DNA of 64,000 bases. It comes from Sphagnum compactum. Its lineage: Eukaryota; Bryophyta; Sphagnopsida; Sphagnales. Within the stretch, counting starts at the first letter, position 1. Each line of letters begins with the position of its first letter. Below are positions 1 through 11,781 of this stretch, piece by piece. The stretch is from positions 10,412,875 through 10,476,874 of the forward strand of contig OZ234495.1 of the NCBI GenBank assembly GCA_965153455.1, in the 5' to 3' direction. A model generated the notes under the pieces. It saw only the letters and a program-made list of their open reading frames with translations. It was not told the origin of the DNA and did no database searches. The translations under genes were made by a program, and so were the position numbers.

Positions 1-712
1 TTGCAATGAGTTGATCGACCAGGGTCCCAAAATCCTCCAAAACCACCTTGATTGTTGCATGTGAAGGCCTTTGCATATGCAGCTAAGGAGATGGTCAATT
101 CATGACCAGATATCATGTGGCAAGGTGCCCCCTATACTTCTCATGCTTCTGATGCACTGGAAACAATCAACAAGAAGTGACTTCAAATCTCAACTGCCAT
201 ATGTACCCACATTTGATGTTCTAGAGGTGGAGGACAAACATAGCCGGATGAAAATAGGTGCAATTTCTCCCAGAAAAAATCTCTTTGAAGAGAGAGGCAC
301 AGGGCAGCAAGAACATCATGCGAAGGCAAGTTTTTAGAACAGCAACATACAGTAGTAGAAATTCAAAAATTGTTGACCTACATCTGGTCAAATATCTTGC
401 AATGAAACTGAAAGCCAGTTAACTGTATACAGGATTCAAGATCTTCAGACTTTCTACTGAATGACCTCATGTGTGAAGTTCAGGGTGTAGGACTAACACA
501 ACTTTGACCAAATCAGTTTCTGCCTTGCAAAAATTTCTCAGAGATAGAGAGGTATGAAGCAAAAAGAGTGATAATTGGAGATTGAGAACATCAGAAGCCC
601 ACTACAGATAAAAGAGGTAAAACCAAATATCTGTGCTCAATTGTTAAAAGTCTAACTGAGTTCTTCATCTTACAGCTTAACCCTAAAACTTCTAACACAA
701 AACCTATCAGCT
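1..712. other. spacer downstream of the methyltransferase gene
   Basis: I recognise no gene here. The segment lies 3' of the minus-strand methyltransferase, so its right part probably includes that gene's 3' UTR. A short open frame at 71–337 on the plus strand has no recognisable domain. Confidence 0.5.
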
Positions 713-1972
713 CTAGTACACAAATGGCAAATATTTGTGCTTTGTGCGATCCCTGTATGAAGTGTAAGATGGCCCAAATCTGTGCACCAATTGATCCTCT
801 TCCACCTTTGCCCGCTGATTATAGTAAATTAAGCTCACAGCTGTCAGAAACAAAAGACTCAAATATGATCTTAATGCCATACAATAGCCTGCAAATAGGA
901 GCATGTAGCTGGCATACATTGGGTGCCGCACAAACCTGTATGGCCCAAATGAAACCACAGCTCCTGGCTTCACCAACCGATCAGAGTACTTCCCCAAGAA
1001 ATACGTAGAATAGTATTGTAGCACAACAGCTAAAGCAAGAACAGCTGCTGCAAGCTTACTCTTCCAACCCCAATTCCATGTGAAGACCAAGAATGGAGCT
1101 TCATAGGCTGCAAACCAATGGCCTACAATGACAGCAACACTGAATCCAATTTGTGCAAGCTTGGATGGTGTACTCACCCAGTCTGTGTCATCATTGGGGA
1201 TGCTCAGACTTCCATAAAGCCGTGACCGGATGATGGCGTTGATAGAGAAGAAAAAGGAGTAGAGAAAGAACAGCAAAAGAGGCCAGCCATCCACAAAACC
1301 ATGGAAATGAGCAAGAGGCACTAAAACTATCCACGCGAGAGCACCACCGAGCATCAGGACCTGTTCCCATTCCTTTGGTTTTGCATTGGCTCGTCTCGCC
1401 GCTATCACTAATGTCCATATTCCCAAGGCTATGGCTGTTGGCCATGGCCAGATAACCAGAAACCAGCTCCCATACATCCATAAATCGGCATTCAAAATAG
1501 TGGCTTGTGCCAGAATGCTAAGAAGCGTCCACGAAGCAGCGGCAATCGCAAGGGTTGCCGTTGCCTTCAGCGGACTAATCTGGGTTATATCTGAGAGCTG
1601 CTTCACGTGACCTAGAAATGGTAAAGTTATTCCTCCTCTCTCCTCCTCATCCGCCTCTTCACTGCGGGCTCTTCCTCCAAGTGCACACACAGCAACACCA
1701 TTCCCGTTCCTAAACCCTGGCAAGAGCTTTGGTTTCAGAACCCTAGCTCCACAACCAGACTGAACTGTATCCGCCCGACCTTGAACGCCCCAGCCATATC
1801 TCCTGCACCGTTCTGCCAAACCACAAGAAATCCCGGCACCATTTTTCTGCACAACTGGGCAGCAGCCCAAAACCCTCGCATTTTGCCTAGCCTTCTGAGC
1901 CTTTAGTGACGAGAAACACGAAGACAGCGACACAGAAAACGTACCACCAGAACGCAAACAAGACGCCATCAC
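713..1972 (-). CDS. plastid-directed ICMT/PEMT-superfamily membrane methyltransferase
   Basis: An uninterrupted 419-residue protein. Residues 1 to about 100 are rich in Ser, Arg and Ala and poor in acidic residues, as in a chloroplast transit peptide. The rest is strongly hydrophobic with several membrane spans. The C-terminal domain carries the signature of isoprenylcysteine carboxyl methyltransferase and phospholipid methyltransferase families: a Gly-Pro-Tyr-Arg segment running into RHPMY (RHP at about 349–351), then a pair of Glu residues (about 391–392) and a final RFG..Y..Y motif. In the family these bind S-adenosylmethionine at the membrane face. The substrate cannot be told; a plastid membrane lipid or prenylated compound is inference. 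Two ATGs lie at the start (1972 and 1969); the second aligns with the SirB start. The 5' end, including promoter, is nearly the same as that of SirB in inverted orientation. Confidence 0.85.
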   Translation of the reverse strand: MMASCLRSGGTFSVSLSSCFSSLKAQKARQNARVLGCCPVVQKNGAGISCGLAERCRRYGWGVQGRADTVQSGCGARVLKPKLLPGFRNGNGVAVCALGGRARSEEADEEERGGITLPFLGHVKQLSDITQISPLKATATLAIAAASWTLLSILAQATILNADLWMYGSWFLVIWPWPTAIALGIWTLVIAARRANAKPKEWEQVLMLGGALAWIVLVPLAHFHGFVDGWPLLLFFLYSFFFSINAIIRSRLYGSLSIPNDDTDWVSTPSKLAQIGFSVAVIVGHWFAAYEAPFLVFTWNWGWKSKLAAAVLALAVVLQYYSTYFLGKYSDRLVKPGAVVSFGPYRFVRHPMYASYMLLFAGYCMALRSYLSLLFLTAVSLIYYNQRAKVEEDQLVHRFGPSYTSYRDRTKHKYLPFVY

Positions 1973-2133
1973 AGCTCAACAAATCCAGGACACAAAAAAC
2001 ACAATTTCTCAAAATTCTACACAAAGCGCGTGCCCAAATTCCTCCAAATCTTCACAGCAGCAACAACTACTCCCCCTCATCTCTCATCAAAACCACCTGC
2101 CTCCACAACTCGAAAATGTTTGCGTAACGTGTC

Positions 2134-2136
<3 letters not shown>

Positions 2137-2166
<30 letters not shown>
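2137..2166. repeat. (TA)15 run at the probable TATA position
   Basis: A perfect 30-bp TA run about 165 bp upstream of the methyltransferase ATG. In the homologous SirB promoter the same site holds a short TATATATAT (14,914–14,922), which looks like a normal TATA box. The run therefore seems to be a microsatellite grown out of a core promoter element. Confidence 0.75.
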
Positions 2167-2168
<2 letters not shown>

Positions 2169-2256
2169 CAAGCGCCAGAAGGTGCACAAGTGCAACCGAC
2201 GAACCAACCCTCCCTCGCAGCAACAACAGCGCTTGCAATGGTGATGGGGTTTATGC

Positions 2257-2264
2257 TAGGGTTT
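2257..2264 (-). promoter_or_regulatory. telo-box (AAACCCTA) upstream of the methyltransferase
   Basis: AAACCCTA reads on the minus strand, in gene sense. The same motif sits at the matching place in the SirB promoter (14,816–14,823). Telo-boxes are common near plant housekeeping promoters; function here is inference. Confidence 0.4.
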
Positions 2265-2299
2265 CCTTGCAAGATTTCTGGTGCAGGAATTATGAAATT

Positions 2300-3545
2300 A
2301 AGGTTGTTTTTTAAGTGATTTTTAAAAAAATCTTTGTATAATGTAAAATATAAATGTATCCCTAATATGTAAAAAATGTATTAGGGTTATGATTCTTAAT
2401 CATTTCCTTGATTTTTTTTTCTTCTTATTCTATAAATTTTTGTGCATGTGTACATATCAAGTTTTTTTTAAATTGAATTTTCGTTTTTTTTCCAATTTTT
2501 AAATTTTTCATATATTATGTAAATTAGGACAATGTTTTGAATTGTATTCTTGAACTTAATTCTTATTTTTTGTTTTTTTGAATGTGAATTTCTTTTGTAA
2601 AATCATGGGTGATGGAAGATGGCCTTTTGTGTGGGACTCATTTCGTGATGACCATAACTTCTCCATTGGTGAAATTTGTCATTTCCCAAGAGGTTTCTTA
2701 CTACCATGAAAAAGGGTACACATATTTCTCCTCGTGTTTTTAAATGATTCAAATATTCATAAATGCGTAATTTTTTAAAAAGAGACAATACATTAATAAT
2801 AATAATAATAATAATAAATTCATTTGGTCATTTTATTTCACTAAAAGAAATCATATTCATATCAACGCATGTATTTGCAACTTGTGTCCAAATCAATCAT
2901 TTTTTGCAACTCGTAATGTGATTATTCTCCTTGGCACATAGTAAAAATGATTTGGAATCACATATACAAGTATAAAATGATTTTAAATTGCATATTCAAC
3001 TATGAATTATGATCAATGTTAGTTTGAACAAAAATGAGTATGAAAAATGTAGTCATATCATGCAACAACTAATGGCATCCAATGTTAAATGATTTTTTTT
3101 AAAAAAAAATTGCGATTGGTAATGTGATTCACAAGCAACTAGACACCACCACATGACATCTTATTCAACTTGAAATGTGATTATAAATTATAGTTGCAAA
3201 TGTATATGTGTTAAAGTGTGAAGAAAATATTTTATGGTAAATGAAATTACTACATTTGGTTGTCTGAATATTTTTTAGTGAACAAATACTTAAATGTATA
3301 ATAAAGTTTAGTACGTTTCTACAAATTTTTAAAGGACCATTAAAAAGAACCATCGTTTTCAATTTTTAGCATAATAAGGTTGCATGTAAGTGAAAACATT
3401 TCTTGTCCAAACAAATCAGATTATTGGATTTGGTGGTTTGATTTTTTTTAATTATCTAAATTGAAACACCATTTTAATGTTTTAATTATTTACGGATAGG
3501 GATTTTACATGTTATAATTTGTGCATTTTTGTGTATTAATTTTGT
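2300..3545. other. AT-rich spacer
   Basis: No gene recognised. It contains poly-T and poly-A tracts and an (AAT)n run near 2,792–2,816. Confidence 0.5.
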
Positions 3546-4472
3546 ATTGTAGCTAAAATACAACATAATCGATTATAATACCTTAAAATAATAATAACTA
3601 TTCTAAGGTGGAATACCTAAAATAACCTAAGGTTAATTAATGTAAAATAACCAAATGTATCATAACTTACAATAGGTTATTACATAATAACCCAAATTAA
3701 CCTAGGTTAATTAGCTTAAAATAATTTAAAGCCAAATAATTTACAATAATTACAACTAATTTAGAGCAAAATACATTAAATTAATTTAAGGTAAAATAAC
3801 CAAAAATAGTCTAAGGTGGAATAACCTTAAATAATTTAAGGTGGAATAAATCAAAATAACTGAAAATAACCTAGGGTAAAATAATTTAAAATAGTTGAAA
3901 ATAACTTGTGTTGGAATTCCTTATAATAACCTAAAATAATGAAGAATAACTTTAAATAACTTAGGGTGAAATAGATAATAATAGTCAACAATGACTTAAA
4001 ATAGTTTAAGGTTTTATAACCTAGAATGATTGATAATAACCAAGAATAATTTAAAATAACCTAAGGTGGAATAAATTGATGTAATATAACTTATAATAAC
4101 CTAGTAGAATTGCTTAAAACAACCAAGAGTGAAATAACTTATAATACTAAAAAGTAACTTACAGTAGAATAATTTAAAATATCTTATAATATGCCTAGGG
4201 TGAAATAACTTATAATAGTCAAAAATATATTAAATTAAAATAGATCTAAATAACTAAAAATAATCCAAGGTGGAATAATTGAAACTAATTTAAAATAAAA
4301 CAAGGTGAAATAATTTAAAATAATAAAAAATAATCTAAAGTAGAATAACTTAGGATGGAATAGCTTGAAATAGTCAAAAATAACTTAAGGTGGAATATCT
4401 TATAATGTTTTATGATAACCTAGAATAACTTAAGCTGGAATAACCTAGAATAGTTAATAATAACTTAAGGTG
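3546..4472. repeat. degenerate short-period AT-rich repeat block
   Basis: Dozens of diverged copies of a short unit around AATAACCTAAGGTGGAATAA, separated by AATAACTTAAAATA-like variants, all in one orientation. It resembles an old satellite that has drifted. A second block of the same family lies at 53,215–54,420. Confidence 0.8.
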
Positions 4473-7400
4473 GAAGGGCAATTAATTAATTAAACAAGTT
4501 AAGTAATATGTAACTTATGTAGGCATGCTAAATAATAGGTTTTTAAAACTTTATTATGTAACAATGTTTTTGTATTAATTAATTAATTGTGTAAGACGGG
4601 TATTTAAATCATTAAATAAACAAGGTAATAGGTAATAATTGAGTAGGTTAAATAATAAATATTCATTGTGTGAATATATGATAGTGTTTTTGTGCACAAA
4701 ACAAAGGATGTAATAGTGTTACATAGTGTTGTAATGTTTCCCTTATATTAAAATTTATCCCATATCCTTTGTCTACAAGTTCAATTTTGTAATATATATA
4801 GTTAGGGGAAAAAAAACTACTATGGCATGCACTATAGACATTCAAAGTGCATGTGCCATTTGGGATGAACCAATTAAAAATGTTTATGACTATGAACAAA
4901 AAGATCTAGGATCCTACCTACTTACCTACCTTTCTACTTAAGTTTATGACCTACACCCAATTACCTATACTAAGTTTACCTACCTACTTATCTACCTACC
5001 TAACTTATGTTAGGTTGTTTATTCTAGTTTAACCTACCTTAAGATAGGTTGCCAACCCTAACCTAGCCTACCCTAAACTAAATAACTATCATGATTACAC
5101 TACTTTTTATTATACAAAACATTTTTTAAATTATTGTTTATTGTCACATGTACCTCTTTTAATGGATAATCTTTATCCACATGGTGGACAAATTTTTGCC
5201 ATGTATAAATATCAACAAACTACAAAAAAATTCCTTTAACATTCACTTAATTGCAAAGAATTCCTAAATTTTCATAAAATTATGAAAAATCCTTGAACAT
5301 TCATCATATTGCAAAAAATCTTTACAATTCATACCATGTGAATTCCCAAATGATTTCTTGGGAAATCAAGGCCATTTTTGAAGTGGAGGTGAAGGCTTGG
5401 TTTCAAGTTTGTAATGCTAATGGTTTTTCCCCATGTTTCATGCATTTCTTTACCACACAAATGTGGTGATGCATTTTGTGGGCTCATTAAAATGGGCATG
5501 TGTAGATCAATCATGGTAGACATATTTGCATGAAATAAACATCCCTACCCATAATAGTTGCAACCCCAAATCACAAAAAGGCAAGTATCTATCTATAAAC
5601 AAGTGGGCTTTCTAACTAAATGTCTGCAATAAAATTTGAAGGCATTGGAATACAAGATTTATAATTGCACCTTTTTTAACCTTGTGATAAATTGTTTCCA
5701 TCATGGCATAATGATGTTACAAGAAGTAGTTTGTTGTCGTAAACTATACAAAGACATACCCATTGCTCATCCCTCCTTGTTCACTGTAAAAGAAATGTCA
5801 ATTGCATCTTCTAACATGGCAATAAAACTATAACCATATTATTTTGTGCCCCCATCTACCACAAAACATCATCTTTCTCCTCAACATGAGCCTTTTTTTA
5901 ACTTAGGGTTAAAAGTTAAAACGTTAATCATCTTGCTTGCAATTTAAATAAGAAAAATTTGATTGCATGTTTTTATAACAAATATTTGAACATCCTTTCA
6001 CTTCCTATTGGCAATTTCCAAATTTGACTCTAGATCTTTGCACCTTGTTTTGGCATGTGTAATAGACTGTTGTAAGTTTTCTTCACCTATCAAGCAAGAA
6101 ACAAATCAAAGAACTTATAAATGTTGTAATGTGCATCAACATATTGAACAAAGTTAATAGACCTAAAAATGAATGAATGTCCCAAATATGAAACATGTTG
6201 TATGAAGGTATAGTTTTAAAAATTAAAAAATTCATGCAATAGTACATTGAATAATCACTTTGAATAAACCTTAGATACATTTTGTTTACTATTAGTTCAT
6301 TAAACCAAATATTAAAATGTTGTATAAGACCTATGACAATTGAAACACCAACAACACTCATAATTGGTAGTCTATTACGCTTTTCACCATTTAAATCATC
6401 TTCACATGCTCCTTCATTTGAACATAAAAATTTCACTTGCATTATTTGTTTTATTTGCCCAACTTGCTTTGCAAGTTGAACTTTCATTTCATTGTTTTTT
6501 TTTGTGCGTCCATGTTTTGTTGAGTGCATAATCATTGTTTAACCTATTTTATTAACAACTAGTCATGTTTTCATCTCCAAAGGAAGCAATTACAATGTAG
6601 GAAGGTAAGGCTTCTAGTGTAAAATCATCTAGAATAGCTCAACCTTCTCTATGTACTTGGGGTCATTTTTAAAAATGTAATTGTAGTTGTTCTTGTTGAT
6701 GATTGGCCCACATATTTTCAAAACATATTCCAAAATAACATTTGTAATTCTTGTCAATTTTGCAAAAACTGACGTTGACTTTCACTAAACTTAAATTTCA
6801 TCATTTTCAAACTAATTCTTTCACAAAGAAGTTTGTAAGTTTGTGCAAAATCAGTGTAGGTCATAGGACTCTTGTTTTCAAGCTTTGGAATTTTGGCATA
6901 CATGGAGGGATGAAACCTATGGAGGGCAACCCTTCTTTTGAAATATGTCAATCCTCTTTGAGTTTTATTCCTCAATAAATATAACTTCCATAGCTTCCCA
7001 TTATTAATGTTATTGGGTACACCTTGAGGTGTCATAATCTCCTTTATTTTTTGGATAATTACATACATATGCAAAAAATAATGGCTTGATTATCATTTGG
7101 CATGGAAAAATGTCAAAACATAGGAAGGTGTCATGGATGACATGCCCAACATCACGTCTAGCATCATTACCAACATCATGTTTAGCATCATCATTAACAT
7201 CATGTATGAAATTCATCCATGAATGTCCATAAGTTCATCCACATGGATGAAATTCATCCATAATGTAATTAAGAAGGTTCCCATGAAGGTTCCTTCATAT
7301 ATTTTGTGTTCTTGTTTTTTATTTTTATGTTTTGTGTTTGGGCATAGAACTAGGCCTACTTGTTTATCATACTTTGTTCATGTCCTTAAAAAATCCTCGT

Positions 7401-8907
7401 GTCTTGGTTGTGTTTGTGCTCATTACAAAAGGTGATAAGTTAGCAGTAACACAACATGAAAAAAATCAATGAAATTTGTATTTTTGCAAACCCTGGCAAA
7501 AATTAGGGGATGGAAAGAGATGATCATGCACTCTTCATTTGTGCAAAAGATTTTTAAAATCGACCACTTAATTTCCAATATAACTAGCTACATAGGTGGG
7601 TGGCCATGGTCCACAACAAGCTTTTAGATTGAATGATTATTATTAACGAGCTTAAAAGTTATTGTTCATCTTTTTTTCTAAAAGAATACTTCAAAAAAAT
7701 CCCTCATATGTCATTTTTTGTCCATTCTAAGTTGTAAACACCTATGCATCGTAATTTTTTGTAATATTGATCATTGATTTTTTTACATGTTGTCAATCAG
7801 ATGACCTTTGAAACATGGTTAAATATAATTATTGTAAAATCATCCCATCCTTTTTTGAATTTGTAATAATTTTTCATGGGTTGTAACGAAAATATGTTTT
7901 AGATCTTTTACTTATTAAAAAGGTTTAACTAAAGTTCCAACTACTCTTATGTACTTTAAAAAATTGCATTTGATCTATGTTTATATTGTTGTTTATGACA
8001 TAATACATTTTTGCAACATTATTGAAGGCAAAAATATAATTAAAAAAATCTCATATGCAACAACATAAGTAAATCAATGTTTGATTCATTTTTGATTTTA
8101 TTGGTCTTATATTTTGCTATGTTAATTCACATATTTTTTATTTGTTGCTTGTCATGATTCAATTCATGGCTAATTCAAAAATTATGCAAATTTGAATGAT
8201 ACTTGTATATCATTATAGTGTGTCACATGTTTGGCTAGTGTAATAGGCACATTTTGCAACTTGTGTAATAGGTGCCAATGGTCAACATGTATTATTTAAA
8301 TGAACTAATCTTGTGTTTTAATTAGAAAGTTGTTATGGTTTATAATTAGTTTTCACTTTGGAAAATGATCATTTTTACATTTACTTTTCATATTATTCAA
8401 TAGCCATGAAAGATACTATGTTCAAGCATGTGTTGTTGCATGTTTGACCTTGCTTCACATTTAATAATAACATGTATTTAAATAGGGAAAAAATGGTAGC
8501 CTTATGAACATGTTTTAAAACATTAGTTTAAAAACATTAACAATTACAATGGTAGCCTTGTGATTGCTTATGAAATTGTGGACTAGGGTGAACATGCCCA
8601 TAACTAAATAGAGGCTGGTAATCAAACAATCCTATAATACAAGGCATACCTTATTATAAATTTTATTAAAGGATCATTTGGAAATTACTTTGTTTTGATA
8701 GATTTATAATGTATACCTATTCAATTACACTCAAACCTAAAGTTAAAATATTAATTAAAGTTGTTAAAAGATAGGTTGAAGTTAGGTATTAGGTTAGTGG
8801 CAGGTAATCATGGTAACTTTAGTCAATAGGTTGTAATTGTTTTGCCTATCCTTGTTCATATGTGATGATTTTTTTGTACGTAGGTACCTAGGGTAGCTCC
8901 AAAGCAC
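4473..8907. other. AT-rich spacer with simple repeats
   Basis: No intact gene. A patch of ACCTACCTACTT-type repeats lies at about 4,910–5,075. On the minus strand between 6,083 and 7,074 there are long but broken open frames (150 and 106 codons) with a Lys/Gln-rich stretch; they could be the remnant of a transposon protein, but no family is identified. Confidence 0.4.
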
Positions 8908-9098
8908 TTACCTACGTTCAAAAGTAGGCCCAAAGTTAGTAGCGTGATAACTCGCTATGTTCAAAGGTGCCTTCACCACGCTCCAAACCTTTCTTCATAA
9001 AAGCTTATATGCATAGAAGCTTCATGTTTCATTGTTTGCACAAAAGGTTCATTGTTTCATTATTTCAAGCTTTCTTTCCAAAGTTCTCATCTCAAGTT

Positions 9099-9471
9099 CT
9101 TTGATCTTTTGCATCCTTGAGAAACTTTTTCATTTTCTTTTTGTTAGTTTTTTATTATTACACACTAAAGCTTCATCATTGCTCCCAAGCATTCATCATT
9201 TGGTTATGTGTTCCAAAGGTTTCATCATTCAAGTTTGTTCCTTTGCTTATTATGCTTGTGTGCAAGACTATTCACCGTTCTAGCTCTCCAATCTTACGCA
9301 TCCTTCAAAAGCTTTCTCATTTTCTTTTTGTAGTTCTTTGTTGCTGCACACTAAAGTTTTTTCATTACTCCAAACCATTCATCATTTGGCTACATGTTCC
9401 AAAGCTTTCATCATTCAAGCTTGCTATTCTATTTACTGCGCATGCATGCAAGACTATTCACCACTCAACTT
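9099..9471 (+). repeat. two tandem copies of a ~187-bp unit in the Harbinger 5' region
   Basis: Two adjacent copies share CATTTTCTTTTTG, a CACACTAAAG stretch, CATTCATCATTTGGCTAC/TTATG and GCAAGACTATTCACC in the same order. They lie between the left end and the transposase, where subterminal or promoter repeats would be expected. Confidence 0.75.
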
Positions 9472-9639
9472 TTTTGATCTTTTGTTGTTTGTTTTCTTTT
9501 GTTCAATTGCAGCTTGTAATGGTAATGCCACCAAAGTTATTATTGTTTATTATTTTTCTTCACATTGTTTTGTGGTTGCAAGATTTTTTTTGTGTGTTTT
9601 AAGGTTGAAGATGAGACCATGAGGTTGAATACACTTTTA

Positions 9640-10830
9640 ACCACAAACTTCATGGCACATGGTACCAAATTGTTGGTTGAACATGTGAAGGTTGGTGTTG
9701 TTTTGCATCACTTTCAATTTTCTTGCAATGTTAATTTATTGATGACAAAAGAGGTCGATGATTGGGTCAAGGCTTGAAGCACCACTTGGTATTCCAATTT
9801 CTTCATGACTTAGTACAAAAATCAGAGTTGGGTTGAACATTCTCACATCAATAGAAGAGTCGTTTTGCAAATCACAAAGAAGTTGCAACCTTTGATTGGA
9901 AAGCAAAACATTAGTTACAAGTGCACATTCTTGCATATATGTTGTGATGGTGGAATTGTTACTTGCTTGCTATGCATTTTTAAAAATGTTTTCGCATCCT
10001 TGTGACATTGCTTGTTGATATTACAAGTGCGCAATTCCTATTGGCATAAAAGTTCCATGCTAATTTTACAAGCTCATCCATGGAGTTGATTACCTTCAAT
10101 GTAGCGATATGTTTGCAATCAACAAATCTTCCCTAAACATGGTCTTGCAGAAGTTTGTCACTATGTCAATGTTGTGTTCATGAGTCAAATTTGATGGCCT
10201 GCAATGAAGATCTGTTAAGGGTTATGAAAGGCTTCAAGGATTGGTGTGGCCTTCCTTCTGTTTAAGGTGTAATTGATTACACACAGATTCATATTCAAAA
10301 ACCTAAAGGAGCTTTTGTTGCGAAATTATTTTCCTCCAAATCTAAAACTTACATCATGTAGTTACAAGTAGTTATTGACCACAAAAAACAGTTTCAAGAT
10401 ATTTTTGTAAGATTCCTAGGATCCATGAACAATCCTAAAATTTTGTGATTATTTAGCCTTTACAAAAAGGCAAATTTTGATGGATTCTTCGACCTTGAAC
10501 ATGGATCACATGATGGCATTCACCCCTACATCAATGGAGATAAAGATTATTTACTTTTGCTTTGGCTCATGATCCCCCATAAGTAGAGTGCAAATGTTAA
10601 GCACACAATTTTAAAAGCATTATATAATAGACATCTTTTGAAGGGGAAGAATGTGGTGGAAATTGCTTTTGGGATATTAAAAAAAACTTTTAGATAATTA
10701 TTGGTCAAAAACAATCTACATACCCTTTTTCTTCCCAATGTTGTTACATGTTGCTCGTTGTACAACATGATATTGGATGGGAGGGATGTTGATGTTAATG
10801 CACTAATGTAGTAGTTGGAACAAGAAGATT
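9640..10830 (+). pseudogene. PIF/Harbinger DDE transposase, broken
   Basis: Translation across frames gives the ordered blocks of a Harbinger transposase: a segment similar to the family's N-terminal region near 9,840–9,900; a GVIDYTQIHI block (first catalytic Asp) near 10,265; a VVIDHKKQFQDIF block just after 10,365; a GDKDYLLLLWLM block near 10,540 (second Asp region); and a VVEIAFGILKKTF block near 10,650 (catalytic Glu), followed by LP.VV..CC.LYNM. In-frame stops and shifts occur throughout, so no transposase can be made. It is placed on the strand opposite to the accessory gene. Confidence 0.8.
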
Positions 10831-11249
10831 TGTAAGGTGGAATAAGAAGGTGTCAACACCATAAAATGGATGCAAGACATAATGAGGGAGAAGTTAATTT
10901 AGAATGTATTGAACTTTCAAGATCCAACCAAAGAGTGACACTTGAGGCATATATAGGGAATAGAAGAGCACATAGAGAATGAACAAGTTGAAATGCTACA
11001 ATGTTGGAATGAAATTGAAATGAACGTGGTCATGGCATTGAATTGATCATGTGCTTTGAAGATGGCAGTTGGAATTGAAATGATTCAAATGAAATGATTT
11101 TTGAGTTTTGTTAGGTCTCATGTTCAAATGGTAGATTGATTGATTTAATCCTCTTGGAATTATTTCAAGTTTACAATTGAAATGGAAAATGCTAAATTCA
11201 AAGTAAATTTCATTGCTAATGTTTAGTTCAAATGATGTTGTCTATCTTA

Positions 11250-11465
11250 ATGAGGATTGAAAGTAAACTCCAATATTGTTGTTTAGCTCTTGATGAGGAT
11301 CAAAGGTAAGCTTCATTATTGTTGTCTAACTTTTGATGAGGATTAAAAGTAAGCTTCATTATTATTATTTAATTCAATGTTGTTGTTTAATTCAATGAGG
11401 GTTGAAGGTAAGTTTCATTGTTGTTGTTGAGCTCAATGCAATGCTGTTGTTTAACTCAAAAAATT
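11250..11465. repeat. short tandem repeat between the Harbinger genes
   Basis: About four diverged copies of a ~50-bp unit (TGAGGATTAAAAGTAAGCTTCATT followed by TTGTTGTTTAA) fill part of the gap between the two relic genes. Confidence 0.65.
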
Positions 11466-11781
11466 GAATTATCAAATTAACATTTGAACTTGGAAATGTT
11501 TGTAAAAAAAATCAATACTAGCTGCACATCTAATCTTCATTAATGTCCTGACTATTCAATAGTGGCTATTCATGGGATGATGATTTAGAAATGTTGATTG
11601 GTGGAAACATTTGAGTTTGATATTTTATAAAAACATGACACATTATAGAATTGAAGTTTGCTAAAACACTCACCATATTCTTGTTCATTTTGTAAGCCTT
11701 CTTGTCCTTCTCTTTCAAGTACTTGAGATGTTACTTGAAAGTCTTTTCATGAAACTTGGTGTTATTCTTGTCAATCTCAAG

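Larger units (their letters stand above)
1684..2291 (-). repeat. inverted-repeat arm: promoter plus transit-peptide coding (left copy)
   Basis: The reverse complement of this segment aligns base for base with 14,779–15,361 over the promoter, 5' UTR and about the first 95 codons, with scattered substitutions and one large indel at the TA run. Homology stops abruptly inside both reading frames, just after a conserved V-x-V-C stretch; beyond it one gene encodes a methyltransferase and the other a ferrochelatase. Confidence 0.9.

Noticed and set aside
5636-7435. Many short frames in the AT-rich spacer
   Set aside because: Short, AT-driven and without domains; possible transposon remnants only.
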